Assembly: GCA_023381515.1 (NCBI GenBank)
Contig: JAMCQI010000063.1
Coordinates: 1 to 39,622, forward strand
Direction: 5' to 3'
From: Chloroflexota bacterium
GTDB taxonomy: Bacteria; Chloroflexota; Anaerolineae; UBA4142
DNA: 39,622 nt
The translations under genes were made by a program, and so were the position numbers. The notes beneath the pieces were generated by a model. That model was not told where the DNA came from and did no database searches. It was given only the letters and a program-made list of their open reading frames with translations. Within the stretch, counting starts at the first letter, position 1; each line of letters starts with the position of its first letter. Shown here piece by piece: positions 24,719 through 33,453 of the stretch.

Positions 24719-24747
24719 AAGGCAGCCCTCTTTGAGAGAGGCCTTTT
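24717..24747 (-). terminator. Terminator hairpin after the two-component operon
   Basis: AAAAGGC (24717-24723) and GCCTTTT (24741-24747) form a 7-bp outer stem, with an inner CTCT/AGAG stem around a small loop. Downstream of the response-regulator gene, minus-strand reading ends in CTTTTGACTTT. The form is that of an intrinsic terminator readable on both strands. Confidence 0.7.
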
Positions 24748-24895
24748 CATCTTGCACATGCGCTGTACCTTCTGACCGAAGCTTCACTAATCAGTACATT
24801 GTGCTATCCCGTTCTCTTCAGCCAAGTAGATATCGGCTTGATCCCGCTACGGACACAGAGATCGTGCGTTAACCCTGACGAAAAATACGTTTCTC

Positions 24896-25546
24896 TCAGG
24901 CGAGCCCTGCTTCGCGTGCCCGTAGGATGGCCTCCGCTCGGTCAGCCACCTGTAACTTGCTGAGGATATTCGTGATGTGGTTGCGTACTGTCTTCGGGCT
25001 GAGAACTAGCTTCGTGGTAATCTCGGCGTTCCTATGGCCTTCCGCAATCAGTTTCAGGATTTCGCGCTCGCGGCCGGTGAGTTCGGGAAAGACCGGGGAT
25101 GAGGGATGCGGTCGGATGTTGGCGAAATAGTCCATCAAGCGAGCAGCGATGGCAGGACTAAAGATCGCTTCGCCGCTCGCCACCGCGCGTATCGCCCGCA
25201 GCATTTCGGCATGAGTCGCACCCTTGAGCACATAGCCCCGCGCCCCCGCTTGCATGGACGAAAACACCGAATGGTCGTCGTCAAACATGGTTACCACCAG
25301 GACGCCAATGTGCGGGCTGGTGGTGACGATTTGCCGCGTCGCGTCAATGCCATTCATCCCTGGCATCTGGAGATCCATCAGGATCAGATCGGGTTGGAGC
25401 GAGGCCGCACTCGCGACCGCTTCCTCGCCCGTCGCCGCCTCACCGACTAGTTCCAGATCAGGCGCCGAGGCGAAGAGGGCACGCACGCCGTCCCGAAAGA
25501 GCGTGTGGTCGTCTGCAACAAGGACACGAATCTTGTCCACCTTCAT
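24896..25546 (-). CDS. NarL/FixJ-type response regulator
   Basis: This is a DNA-binding response regulator of 216 residues. The receiver domain has the acidic pair ADD (residues 11-13), the phospho-acceptor Asp58 in DLILMDLQMPG, and the conserved Lys in YVLKGA. The LuxR-type helix-turn-helix is at the C-terminus: LTGREREILKLIAEGHRNAEITTKLVLSPKTVRNHITNIL. Its ATG overlaps the stop of the sensor kinase (ATGA), with GGAGGG as ribosome site inside the kinase gene, so the two are translationally coupled. Confidence 0.95.
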   Translation of the reverse strand: MKVDKIRVLVADDHTLFRDGVRALFASAPDLELVGEAATGEEAVASAASLQPDLILMDLQMPGMNGIDATRQIVTTSPHIGVLVVTMFDDDHSVFSSMQAGARGYVLKGATHAEMLRAIRAVASGEAIFSPAIAARLMDYFANIRPHPSSPVFPELTGREREILKLIAEGHRNAEITTKLVLSPKTVRNHITNILSKLQVADRAEAILRAREAGLA

Positions 25547-27693
25547 CCCTCCGTCGACAAGGGCAGCTCGACGCGCACCCGTGTGCCGCTGCCATCGCGC
25601 CGCTCGACGACACAGGTGCCACCCAGTTCTTCGGCGCGCTCGCGCATCGAGGTCAGCCCTACTCCCGCGGGATGATCCGTTGGCAAACCGCTGCCGTCGT
25701 CAGAAATCTCGACGAGCAGTTTATCTCCGCAGTGAATGTGCACTCGGCAGGTGCGCGCGTGCGCGTGATGCACCACATTCGTCAGCGCTTCTTGCGTGAT
25801 GCGAAAGGCTGCGACCTCGACGGCCGCCGGCAAAGGCGGCAACGGTTCGTTTGCCTCCACGCAGATGGAGAGCGCCGGCTCATCTTTTCGCGGTGAACTG
25901 TACTGCGCCGCAGTCTGGCGGACGGCAGTGAGCAAGCCTAATTCGTCCAGCGCCGGCGGGCGCAGGTCGTACACCAGGCGTCGGATGTCCGCCAGGGCCG
26001 TCTCAATATCATGCTCCAACTCGGCTAGCAGTTCATCCGCGGCCCCCGAGTCCTGGGCGAAGAGCGCCCGTGCAGATCCTACTTTGAGCATCTGCGCGGC
26101 GAGGGCCGGCCCCAGACCGTCGTGTAGGTCGCGGCGAATGCGCCGGCGTTCCTCTTCGCGCGCCATCACCAAACGCTCGCGCGAGCGCTGCAAGTCTCTC
26201 GTGAGCTGCACGGCGTGCGCGGCGATCCCGGCCTGACGTGCAAAGTCCTCGAGCAGACGTCGGTCAGCGGCCGTGAAAGATTCGGCGGGTGAGCGCGGCG
26301 CGAGGATCAGGTGACCGATACTCTCATTCTGGTATACGAGAGGCAGACGCACGAGGTCTGTGGGAGGCTCGGCCGCCGTAGAGGGAAAAACCGCGGCGGG
26401 CTTTCCCCCTAGCTCGTCGGGGATGAGCTCAAGTGCCACGTAGGGAAGTTTGAGGGATTGCGCGACGGTCTCGACAATCGTCGGGAGCACGGTGTCCGAT
26501 GCCATAGTCGTTTCCAGTCGCTGACCAAGGTGCGAGAGTGCAGCATATGGCTCATCGCGGTCCCCGTAGAGCAGGCGGTTGACGCCGGACTGTACGCGGT
26601 CGCGTACGTGCTGAAACCCGATGGCAATGAGGGCGGTGGCGACGAGTGAGACCCATACGTTCCCGCTCGTCTGGAAGAGCACGCTGAACGACCCAACCAG
26701 GATCCCGTAGACGGCAACCAGGATGACCGAGAGTACACCGTAGACCAGCGTGCGATTGATCAGGCGATCGATGTCAAACAGGTGATAGCGCAAGATCGCA
26801 ATCGTGAGCGATACCAGGAGTGTGAGTTGTGCGGCACTAAAGAACGTCAGTGCACCGTATGGCCAGGCCCACTCCACGCCGCTCACCAGAAGTGCTAGCG
26901 TGACGATGCCGCCCAAGACGCCAATCGCCGGCGCCCACAAGACCCATTTGATCTGCTGTCGTTCGCGCGTCCCCGCATCCCGATAGCGCAGCCCGAGCGA
27001 AATCACTCCGGCAAGCGTCATGAGGGGAAGCAGGATGCCGCGAGCGCCGATGGTGAGCATGATCAGCGGCTGGAACGGTGCAAGCATCGGAATGAACAAC
27101 GGGTTGGACGGGAGCATAAAGATTCCGACTGGCCCAGGACTGGAGACGATTTCCAACGCGACACCCATGAATTTGACGATGGCCGCGCCCTTCACCCAGG
27201 GCGCCCAGCGCGGAGGATAGATCGTGCCGGTCGGAAAGGTGAGGAGCAGCAAGCCCACACACGGCGCACCCACGCCCGAGGCTAAAAGAATGAATAGTTC
27301 GAACAGGAGGGCCGAGTGGACAGGCAAACCAAGGTCAAAAACGAACTGAGCGCCGACTTCGGTCATCCCCAGAATCAGCAAGAAGCCGCCGGCGGGGTTC
27401 CTGGGCGCGCGCCAGAGCAGCAGCGCCGCAAAGAGAATGATGCTCGGGCCGACAATGAGCCCCAGGACGATGCGCGGCAGCAGACCCTGGTTCACGATCC
27501 CGGGAGCATCAGGTGTCGCGGCGATATTGTAGGCAAGCGCGCCAATCTCCAGCACGGCGAAGACGGTCAAGGCGCGAAACAGCCAAGTCCATCGCGCTAG
27601 CCGATTCGAATCACCTGGGGTGTTTGAATCAAGAATCACGTGGCGTCCATTTCCAATCCGGGACACTATACCACTCTTCGCCGGGCCAATCAA
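25543..27693 (-). CDS. NarX-like membrane sensor histidine kinase
   Basis: This 716-residue sensor pairs with the downstream regulator. The N-terminal half holds about eight to ten hydrophobic helices (residues about 35-350), then a GAF-like part (LGQRLETTMASDTVLPTIVETVAQSLKLPYVALEL). The HisKA_3 dimerisation helix carries His524 in REEERRRIRRDLHDGLGP, and the ATPase domain has the N-box ITQEALTNVVHHA and the G-box DDGSGLP/GVGLTSMRERAEELGG. The frame begins at a TTG (27693) next to the stop of the dikinase gene; a GTG about 10 codons later is also possible. No sensed ligand can be inferred. Confidence 0.92.
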   Translation of the reverse strand: MIGPAKSGIVSRIGNGRHVILDSNTPGDSNRLARWTWLFRALTVFAVLEIGALAYNIAATPDAPGIVNQGLLPRIVLGLIVGPSIILFAALLLWRAPRNPAGGFLLILGMTEVGAQFVFDLGLPVHSALLFELFILLASGVGAPCVGLLLLTFPTGTIYPPRWAPWVKGAAIVKFMGVALEIVSSPGPVGIFMLPSNPLFIPMLAPFQPLIMLTIGARGILLPLMTLAGVISLGLRYRDAGTRERQQIKWVLWAPAIGVLGGIVTLALLVSGVEWAWPYGALTFFSAAQLTLLVSLTIAILRYHLFDIDRLINRTLVYGVLSVILVAVYGILVGSFSVLFQTSGNVWVSLVATALIAIGFQHVRDRVQSGVNRLLYGDRDEPYAALSHLGQRLETTMASDTVLPTIVETVAQSLKLPYVALELIPDELGGKPAAVFPSTAAEPPTDLVRLPLVYQNESIGHLILAPRSPAESFTAADRRLLEDFARQAGIAAHAVQLTRDLQRSRERLVMAREEERRRIRRDLHDGLGPALAAQMLKVGSARALFAQDSGAADELLAELEHDIETALADIRRLVYDLRPPALDELGLLTAVRQTAAQYSSPRKDEPALSICVEANEPLPPLPAAVEVAAFRITQEALTNVVHHAHARTCRVHIHCGDKLLVEISDDGSGLPTDHPAGVGLTSMRERAEELGGTCVVERRDGSGTRVRVELPLSTEG

Positions 27694-30407
27694 TCACTTG
27701 TTCCTTCTGATCGCGTTGTCCCATTTCGGTCGCTCAGTACCGTCACGCGCCCCCGGTTGCCATCCACACGGATGCGGTCGCCAGTCTTGAGTCGCGTGGT
27801 TGCCTGATGGACGCCGACGACCGCCGGAAGGCCATACTCGCGTGCCACGACCGACCCATGCGTGACCATCCCTCCAATTTCCATGACCAATCCCCCGGCG
27901 GCGAGAAAGAGAGGCGTCCAGCCAGGATCGGTCGACGGGCAAATGAGAATTTCGCCCGGTTCCAAGCGCGCCTGGTGAGGATCGAGAATGACATGAGCCC
28001 GACCTTCGGCAACGCCAGGCGATACCGCTTCACCTACCAGCTCATCGCCAGCTGCGGTAGGATCCTGTAACCCTCCATAGAATGCTTCACCATTGCTCAA
28101 AAGGACACGGGGCATCTGCTTCCGGGCACACTCTCGGTCGTAATCGGCGCGCTGCTGGGCCGCCTTACTTTTCAGATTGACCTTTTCGCCGTGAGCGAAT
28201 CGCGTGAGGGAATCCAGCGGGATGAAAAAGACGTCCTCAGGGTGTTCCAGTTCACCGCGCCCGACGAGCTCGCGTCCACTCTTGAGCAACGCTGTGCGAT
28301 AAATGTCGAGCGTCCTGACCATATAGAATAGCGGCACCTCGCGCAGACCGCCGAGTGCGCGTATCCGCCGAACGATGCCACCGATCAATCGTGCGCGCAG
28401 CCAGCCCCAACGCGTCCGCCGTGTGCGGGCGATGTATTCGCCGGTGAGAGTTTTCGCCCTTTCTTGACTTCTCCTGAACACGGCATCGGGTGCCAGGTTC
28501 GGATCATCGATCTCCAGATAGCTCTGCAACGTACGCAGGATCGATGTTGGGTCCTCCCGCCAGCGTGGTCTGCCCATGTCAATTTCGGCGACCGCGCGCA
28601 TCCCGTAGGTTCGCATAAACTCATCGAGCGCACTCTGAGCGGCGGTGGGAAGCCTGCCTTGGTCATAAGCGTTCACGAGTTCGGATGCCGACTCAGTATG
28701 CAGGGCGTCCCGCGCGATAGGATCGGAGCGAATTGCCTGGGCGACGTGCCACAGACTCAGATCCATTTCGGTCGTGAGGTTCCGGGCGCCGCGTGCGAGC
28801 TGAAACGCCGCGCCCGGCTTTTCGCCCAACCAATCCGTAAGCCAGCGATCGAGTAGCGGGACCGCGCTCATGATCGGAAGCACGGTTGGCATCACAGGAA
28901 GAAAAGTCTCTTCGGCGTGAGACAAATCCGTTTGCATTGCACGCAAACGAGCATTCAAGTCGTGCGCCGCGTCTGCATTGGCCTGCGCCTGAGCAGTGAA
29001 CGCGTCCGCCATGGCAATGACCCGCGGGTAGACGTTGTCGGGTGCGAGCATCGCCCCGATCACTCTGCGCAGAATGGGCAGCAGGGTGAAGAGCAGTCTG
29101 AAAGCCCGCCCGATCGTGAGGACGTCCTTCGACGCCATTGGTCTCTCTTTGGCCAAGCGAGTCAGGATCTGCTGTGCACCGGGGTCGGTATCCGCGAGTA
29201 GGTTGGGCACCATCTTCCTCAGCCGTGGATCACGGAGAGGATCGGTCAGGTCCATGAAGAGACGACCCCCCGCGTCGGGTAAAAAGTGGCGGATCGAGCG
29301 CGTTGCTCCGAGCATTTGGGGCACTTGGCCAAAGAGCAGTCGAACGGCATCGATCCCCATCGGCGTGAGGGGATCGGTCACCCCCTGGATCGAATTGAAA
29401 TTCACATATACCCGTAGTCCCTCGTCGGCTTTGTCGTTCTCAGGCACGGGATAGAGGGAAGTAATCGGCCGCGACTGCAATAGATAGAACTGCTGCTTCG
29501 CCCAGGCCCATTCGATGTCTTGCGGCGAGCCGAAATGTTCCGCGACGCGTTGGGCGGTCCTGGCTAGCTCGACAATCTGTGCATCCGCCAGGGCCTGCTG
29601 CCCTATCTCCTCCCGGGTGATTCGTTCTGTCCCTCCGCCCTCGCGGGGAAAGATGGCTGTCTCCTTGGCACCCAATTGGCATTCGCTGATTTTCCAGGTG
29701 TGTGGGTCAACGGCATAGTGATCGGGTTCGACCTGCCCCGAGACAATAGCCTCGCCCAGGCCAAAGCTTGCATCGATCACGATCTCATCCCGGCGACCGG
29801 TGACTGGATTCGCCGTGAAGAGCACGCCTGATACTTCGGATGCAATCATCTGCTGCACCACCACCGCAAGGGCGATCTCATCCGGCGGAATGTGGTTGCG
29901 GGCACGATAGGCCATCGCTCGTGCGGTCCACAGACTCCCCCAGCACCGCTTGACGGCATCGACGACCGCGGCTTGACCCACGACGTTCAGATACGTATCT
30001 TGCTGACCCGCGAAAGCCATGCCGGGCAGATCTTCGACGGTCGCGGAGGATCGGACGGCAACGGGAAGCGTCTGTGTGCGGGTCTCTGAAGCAAGGTGGC
30101 GATAGGTATCCTTGATCTCATCGGCGATATCTTCTGGCATCATACCGTGCTCAAACAGCGAACGGATATCCGCAGAGACTTGATCGAGCGCCTCTCGCTC
30201 ATCCGCCGAGATGGATTGTGCGAGTACCAGGATACGAGATTCGATCTGATTCAACTGAAGAAACTCGCGATACGCATCCGTGGTGACGATAAAGCCAGGA
30301 GGAACCTGAAATCCCGCGCGCGCCAACGCGGCAAGGTTCGCGCCCTTGCCTCCGGCGAACGCGAGCGTCGTGTTCGGATCTGAAAAGGAAATAGTATATT
30401 GTGTCAT
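27690..30407 (-). CDS. PEP-utilising dikinase, rifampin-phosphotransferase/PEP-synthase-like
   Basis: This 905-residue enzyme has the three-part layout of rifampin phosphotransferase. An ATP-grasp domain comes first (TLAFAGGKGANLAALARAGFQVPPGFIVTTDAY, AVRSSATVEDLPGMAFAGQQDTYLNV). A large middle domain follows, including GLREVPLFYMVRTLDIYRTALLKSGRELVGRGELEHPEDVFFI. A swivelling phospho-His domain at the end carries His850 in GGMVTHGSVVAREYGLPAVVGV. PEP synthases instead have a PEP/pyruvate TIM-barrel after the His domain; here the chain stops, which favours transfer of phosphate to a small molecule. The drug or metabolite is unknown. The ATG has AGGAAG upstream. I saw no rifampin-associated element upstream. 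Confidence 0.85.
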   Translation of the reverse strand: MTQYTISFSDPNTTLAFAGGKGANLAALARAGFQVPPGFIVTTDAYREFLQLNQIESRILVLAQSISADEREALDQVSADIRSLFEHGMMPEDIADEIKDTYRHLASETRTQTLPVAVRSSATVEDLPGMAFAGQQDTYLNVVGQAAVVDAVKRCWGSLWTARAMAYRARNHIPPDEIALAVVVQQMIASEVSGVLFTANPVTGRRDEIVIDASFGLGEAIVSGQVEPDHYAVDPHTWKISECQLGAKETAIFPREGGGTERITREEIGQQALADAQIVELARTAQRVAEHFGSPQDIEWAWAKQQFYLLQSRPITSLYPVPENDKADEGLRVYVNFNSIQGVTDPLTPMGIDAVRLLFGQVPQMLGATRSIRHFLPDAGGRLFMDLTDPLRDPRLRKMVPNLLADTDPGAQQILTRLAKERPMASKDVLTIGRAFRLLFTLLPILRRVIGAMLAPDNVYPRVIAMADAFTAQAQANADAAHDLNARLRAMQTDLSHAEETFLPVMPTVLPIMSAVPLLDRWLTDWLGEKPGAAFQLARGARNLTTEMDLSLWHVAQAIRSDPIARDALHTESASELVNAYDQGRLPTAAQSALDEFMRTYGMRAVAEIDMGRPRWREDPTSILRTLQSYLEIDDPNLAPDAVFRRSQERAKTLTGEYIARTRRTRWGWLRARLIGGIVRRIRALGGLREVPLFYMVRTLDIYRTALLKSGRELVGRGELEHPEDVFFIPLDSLTRFAHGEKVNLKSKAAQQRADYDRECARKQMPRVLLSNGEAFYGGLQDPTAAGDELVGEAVSPGVAEGRAHVILDPHQARLEPGEILICPSTDPGWTPLFLAAGGLVMEIGGMVTHGSVVAREYGLPAVVGVHQATTRLKTGDRIRVDGNRGRVTVLSDRNGTTRSEGTSD

Positions 30408-30427
30408 GGCTAGTTCTTCCTACAATA

Positions 30428-30937
30428 CTACGCTTCGGCGCTGTGACTCGTCAAGGGTCTCGAGATCGCGACCAACGAAAAGAGATTGGCGACAAAGGCC
30501 AGCACTTGGAACACGCCCCGGACGTTGCCCCAAAACTGAAAGGCATTGAGCGCCTGCTGCAGGGCGACCGCATTCTCGCCCAGATCGCGGACGCCCAACA
30601 TCACGGGCGCGGCCTGAGTGGTCGCGAGCAGGCCACTAATCCCCATGAGCGCTGCCCCATAGATGAGCACGCTCGCCCCCGGACGAGCGACTCGATCCCG
30701 GCGGAAACTGACTGCAGCCGCGATGCTCAAAAGCGTGCCCGCAAACGCTTCGGTTGGGTATAGTATCATGGCCGTGGTGGCGAGATCCGCGTGACGGCTA
30801 AAAGCAGCCCAGGCCAGCGGACCCGTCTGTTGCCAGGCCGGCATCTCGACGAGTCCGCGGTTGACGTTGCCGGCCGCGAGAAAGCTATTGATCAGAGTGG
30901 CGGCAATGACGAGCCACCACGTCGTTCGTGAAATCAT
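30428..30937 (-). CDS. Small integral membrane protein, unknown function
   Basis: This 169-residue protein has about four hydrophobic helices: WWLVIAATLINSFLAAGN, ATTAMILYPTEAFAGTLLSIAAAVSF, VLIYGAALMGISGLLATTQAAPVML and GVFQVLAFVANLFSLVAI. I chose the ATG at 30937, with AAGGAACGGAA upstream, over a longer frame from 30967 that would overlap the previous gene. It lies between the DUF2306-like gene and the dikinase gene, 20 nt from the latter. I do not recognise the family. Confidence 0.75.
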   Translation of the reverse strand: MISRTTWWLVIAATLINSFLAAGNVNRGLVEMPAWQQTGPLAWAAFSRHADLATTAMILYPTEAFAGTLLSIAAAVSFRRDRVARPGASVLIYGAALMGISGLLATTQAAPVMLGVRDLGENAVALQQALNAFQFWGNVRGVFQVLAFVANLFSLVAISRPLTSHSAEA

Positions 30938-30950
30938 TTCCGTTCCTTCC

Positions 30951-31505
30951 CTATCCACCCGCAGCACGCACCGAACCTCTCCGCGATCGAACGAGAGGAT
31001 GGTTCAACAGTGCATAGACGATCAAGGGAATCCCGACCGCGCTGGGCAAAACCCAGTAGGCAATAGCAGGCAGTTCCTTCCAGAGCGGGAGATTCTTGCC
31101 ATTGTCCACGTAAAACGCAGTCAAGAGCAAGATGTATGAAGAACCCATCCCGGTGATATGGAGTCGGACCCAGCTGTGCCAGCGCTGCCGGTGAGCCATC
31201 CGACCGAATGATGCCGCCGCGAAGGATAAGGCTCCGAGGACGAACAGGTGCCAGTCCTCCGCCCAGCGCATGGCAGACAGAGCCGTCGCGGTAACGAAGA
31301 CGGCTGATAGGGCCCAATAATAGATTGTGCCGGCCGATGGATGGCGACCCGAGCCCTTCCGGCTCAACATCGCCACAAGGCCCACAACCACACAGGTGAG
31401 TCCAAGTGGGACGTGGATGAGAAGCACGGACAGGAAGAGGGCGGAGTCACAAGGAACCGTGGCCCCGGTCGCTCGTATGGCATCGCAGATTAATTGCGTG
31501 TCCAA
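30951..31505 (-). CDS. DUF2306-like integral membrane protein
   Basis: This is a membrane protein of about 184 residues with five or six hydrophobic helices. The patterns SALFLSVLLIHVPLGLTCVVVGLVAML, WHSWVRLHITGMGSSYILLLTAFYVDNG and KNLPLWKELPAIAYWVLPSAVGIPLIV resemble DUF2306-type proteins. No function is established. The TTG at 31505, with GGAGGT a few bases upstream, gives the best start; the frame is open to a GTG at 31526. It is the first gene of the minus-strand operon leading to the dikinase and two-component genes. Confidence 0.72.
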   Translation of the reverse strand: MDTQLICDAIRATGATVPCDSALFLSVLLIHVPLGLTCVVVGLVAMLSRKGSGRHPSAGTIYYWALSAVFVTATALSAMRWAEDWHLFVLGALSFAAASFGRMAHRQRWHSWVRLHITGMGSSYILLLTAFYVDNGKNLPLWKELPAIAYWVLPSAVGIPLIVYALLNHPLVRSRRGSVRAAGG

Positions 31506-31786
31506 TAGTACCTCCAAGACACACAATACTTTACACCGATCTGTATCCCGTTGTCATGGGACTACATCCCGGTTGCAGTCCCATTTTGATGTGGGGGAAC
31601 TGATACTAAAAGGCCGAATCGAGGGGAAGCAAGTCTGAGGTGCCAGGAAGCAAGGTGGGGCAGGAGAAGTACCGCCCTGTTTTTGACTGTGATCTCCACG
31701 CAACGGAGCGTAGTGGGACGCTGCCCGGCGTCACCGTGTAGCAGAGCCCAGTAGATCTTGCGAAGCTGAGAAAGCCGTATTGGGCA
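31506..31786. promoter_or_regulatory. Upstream region of the DUF2306-dikinase operon, with a perfect inverted repeat
   Basis: ATGGGACT (31556-31563) and AGTCCCAT (31577-31584) are perfect 8-bp arms 13 nt apart, some 50-80 nt upstream of the first gene. It may be an operator for a dimeric regulator, or a leader hairpin. A weak promoter (TGACAA, 17 nt, TAAAGT on the minus strand) lies just downstream of it. The remaining sequence up to the tetR stop shows no gene. Confidence 0.45.
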
Positions 31787-32443
31787 TTACCGCGGAGACT
31801 CACAACGCGGGCGCAATCCGTCAAACATGATCGCGAGGAGGCGATCCGCGATTTCCTCCGGGTTCAACTCTCCGTCGGGCCTGTACCACCGCGGTACCGT
31901 GTTCAATGCGGCGAAGACCGCCAAGAAAACAAACTTGGGGTCGCAGGGAGCAATACTTCCATCCGCGATCCCTTCCAAGATGATTTCCTGCAAGCCCTTT
32001 TCAAGCCGAGTGCGTCCCTCTTTCAATACCGCGCGATTCTCAGGAGACTGAACGTCGTCGGCGTAGAGGACGAGACAGGCCCCGAAATCCTCGGTTGCAA
32101 ATTGCACATGCCGCCTGAAGAGAGTTCGCAGCCTTTCGAGCGCAGGCTGCGAACGATCCCGAGCCTGGGTCAAAGCCTCTTCGAGTCCAACCAGTCCCTG
32201 CTGCACGCACTCGAACAGAATCTCCTCTTTGCTCGGGATGTAGTGGTAGAGGGTTGGCTTGGTCACGTGAAGGATCTCGGCTAGATCGCTCATGGAGACA
32301 TTCGCGTATCCTCGTGAACGGAACGCCGCGGCCGCCGCACTCAAGAGGGCATGCCGCTTGAGTCTATACTGCGCCTCCCGGTTCAATAGCTCCGAGTTCC
32401 AGGATTCCGAGCTTACTTTCCTCGCATTTTTGAGTCGAGGCAC
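31787..32443 (-). CDS. TetR/AcrR-family transcriptional regulator
   Basis: This is a one-component repressor of 218 residues. The N-terminal helix-turn-helix reads ALLSAAAAAFRSRGYANVSMSDLAEILHVTKPTLYHYIPSKEEIL (about residues 33-77), the diagnostic TetR_N pattern. The C-terminal ligand domain (ERLRTLFRRHVQFATEDFGACLVLYADD, FLAVFAALNTVPRWYRPDGELNPEEIADRL) resembles that of TetR regulators of fatty-acid or acyl-CoA genes. The start is GTG at 32443 with GGAGGT 7 nt upstream. It is transcribed divergently from the acyl-CoA operon and probably represses it in the absence of an acyl-CoA. Confidence 0.93.
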   Translation of the reverse strand: MPRLKNARKVSSESWNSELLNREAQYRLKRHALLSAAAAAFRSRGYANVSMSDLAEILHVTKPTLYHYIPSKEEILFECVQQGLVGLEEALTQARDRSQPALERLRTLFRRHVQFATEDFGACLVLYADDVQSPENRAVLKEGRTRLEKGLQEIILEGIADGSIAPCDPKFVFLAVFAALNTVPRWYRPDGELNPEEIADRLLAIMFDGLRPRCESPR

Positions 32444-32488
32444 GAAAACGACCTCCAAATTAAAACGTACGCTGTGTTTGACAATCTA

Positions 32489-32518
32489 ATTATAGCACAC
32501 TATTTGACCGGAAGACAA
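32489..32518 (-). promoter_or_regulatory. Promoter of the TetR-family gene
   Basis: On the minus strand TTGTCT (32518-32513) and a perfect TATAAT (32494-32489) are spaced 18 nt apart. The predicted start, near 32482, leaves about 40 nt to the GTG. Confidence 0.6.
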
Positions 32519-32552
32519 GTTAAGTTACCTATTTGTTTATTATATTTACCTA

Positions 32553-32582
32553 TTGACAAGTATGTATACCATGTGGTATACT
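32553..32582 (+). promoter_or_regulatory. Promoter of the acyl-CoA operon with overlapping perfect operator
   Basis: TTGACA (32553-32558, full consensus) and TATACT (32577-32582) are 18 nt apart. A perfect 18-bp inverted repeat, GTATACCATGTGGTATAC (32564-32581), lies between and over the -10 box. A dimer bound there would block RNA polymerase. The divergent TetR-family gene is the natural candidate for the binding protein, though that is inference. Confidence 0.75.
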
Positions 32583-32625
32583 ACGCCAAAGTTCGCGGAT
32601 CCGCAGTTTCCTTAGGAGGCTTGCT

Positions 32626-33405
32626 TTGGCGGTGCTCACCGAACAGGCAAACGCTGCTCTGTGGATTACAATCTCGCGCCCTGAGGCCCACAATGCCATC
32701 TCCTCAGAATTGGTCGACCAACTCATTGGAGCGCTGGACCGAGCTGAAAGCGATGGGGAGGTGCGCGTCCTCGTGCTCACGGGAGCCGGCAACGCTTTCT
32801 GCGCGGGGGCCGATCTCAAGGACGCATTCTCGGACCTCAATTCCTCAGAAGATCACCTATCCTCGTTCCTGGAGAGAGCCCGGCGCTTGCTCTCTCGCCT
32901 ACGCTCTTGTCCCAAACCCATGATCGCGGCGATCAATGGCCTCGCCATTGCGGGAGGGCTTGAACTCGCCCTCTGCTGTGACATCGTTATTGCTGCGGAA
33001 TCTGCCCGCCTGGGAGATGGCCATGCCAACTATGGCCTGTTACCGGGCGGGGGCGGAGCCGTGCTCCTCCCGCGTCTCGCCGGGACCCGACGCGCCAAGT
33101 ACATCCTCTTCACGGGCGACACTTTTTCGGCGCGTGAGATGCTGGTCGCGGGCATCGTCAACCAGGTGGTGCCCGATACTCAACTGCGCGAGGCGACCCA
33201 GGCTCTGGCCGACAAGATCGCGTCCAAGAGTCCGCTTGGAATCCGCTACTTGAAGCGCATCGTCGACGATGGGATCGAACTGCCCCTCGAAACCGCACTC
33301 CGCCTGGAAAACGAGACCTTCGCTACTTACCAGCACTCGGCCGACTTGGCCGTGGGACTACGCGCATTTGTCGAAAAGCGCAAGCCTGAATTTCTAGGAC
33401 GCTGA
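32626..33405 (+). CDS. Enoyl-CoA hydratase/isomerase family protein
   Basis: This crotonase-fold enzyme has 259 residues. It carries ISRPEAHNAIS, the oxyanion-hole stretch NAFCAGADLKDAF (about residues 55-67), and MIAAINGLAIAGGLELALCCDIVIAAESARLGDGHANYGLLPGGGG, with the second oxyanion Gly in the AIAGGG-like turn. The usual first acidic residue (ELGLIPGAGG in hydratases) is replaced by NYGLLPGGGG, so a role other than simple hydration is possible. The start is TTG at 32626, with AGGAGG 6 nt upstream. It is the first gene behind the operator-controlled promoter. Confidence 0.9.
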   Translation: MAVLTEQANAALWITISRPEAHNAISSELVDQLIGALDRAESDGEVRVLVLTGAGNAFCAGADLKDAFSDLNSSEDHLSSFLERARRLLSRLRSCPKPMIAAINGLAIAGGLELALCCDIVIAAESARLGDGHANYGLLPGGGGAVLLPRLAGTRRAKYILFTGDTFSAREMLVAGIVNQVVPDTQLREATQALADKIASKSPLGIRYLKRIVDDGIELPLETALRLENETFATYQHSADLAVGLRAFVEKRKPEFLGR

Positions 33406-33453
33406 TTCCGGTAAGCGGACGGCTCATACGCCAATGGGGAAGGAGGATTCACC

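Noticed and set aside
30346..30763. Plus-strand ORFs near 30.4-30.8 kb
   Set aside because: Antisense to the start of the dikinase gene and to the small membrane-protein gene; no motifs.
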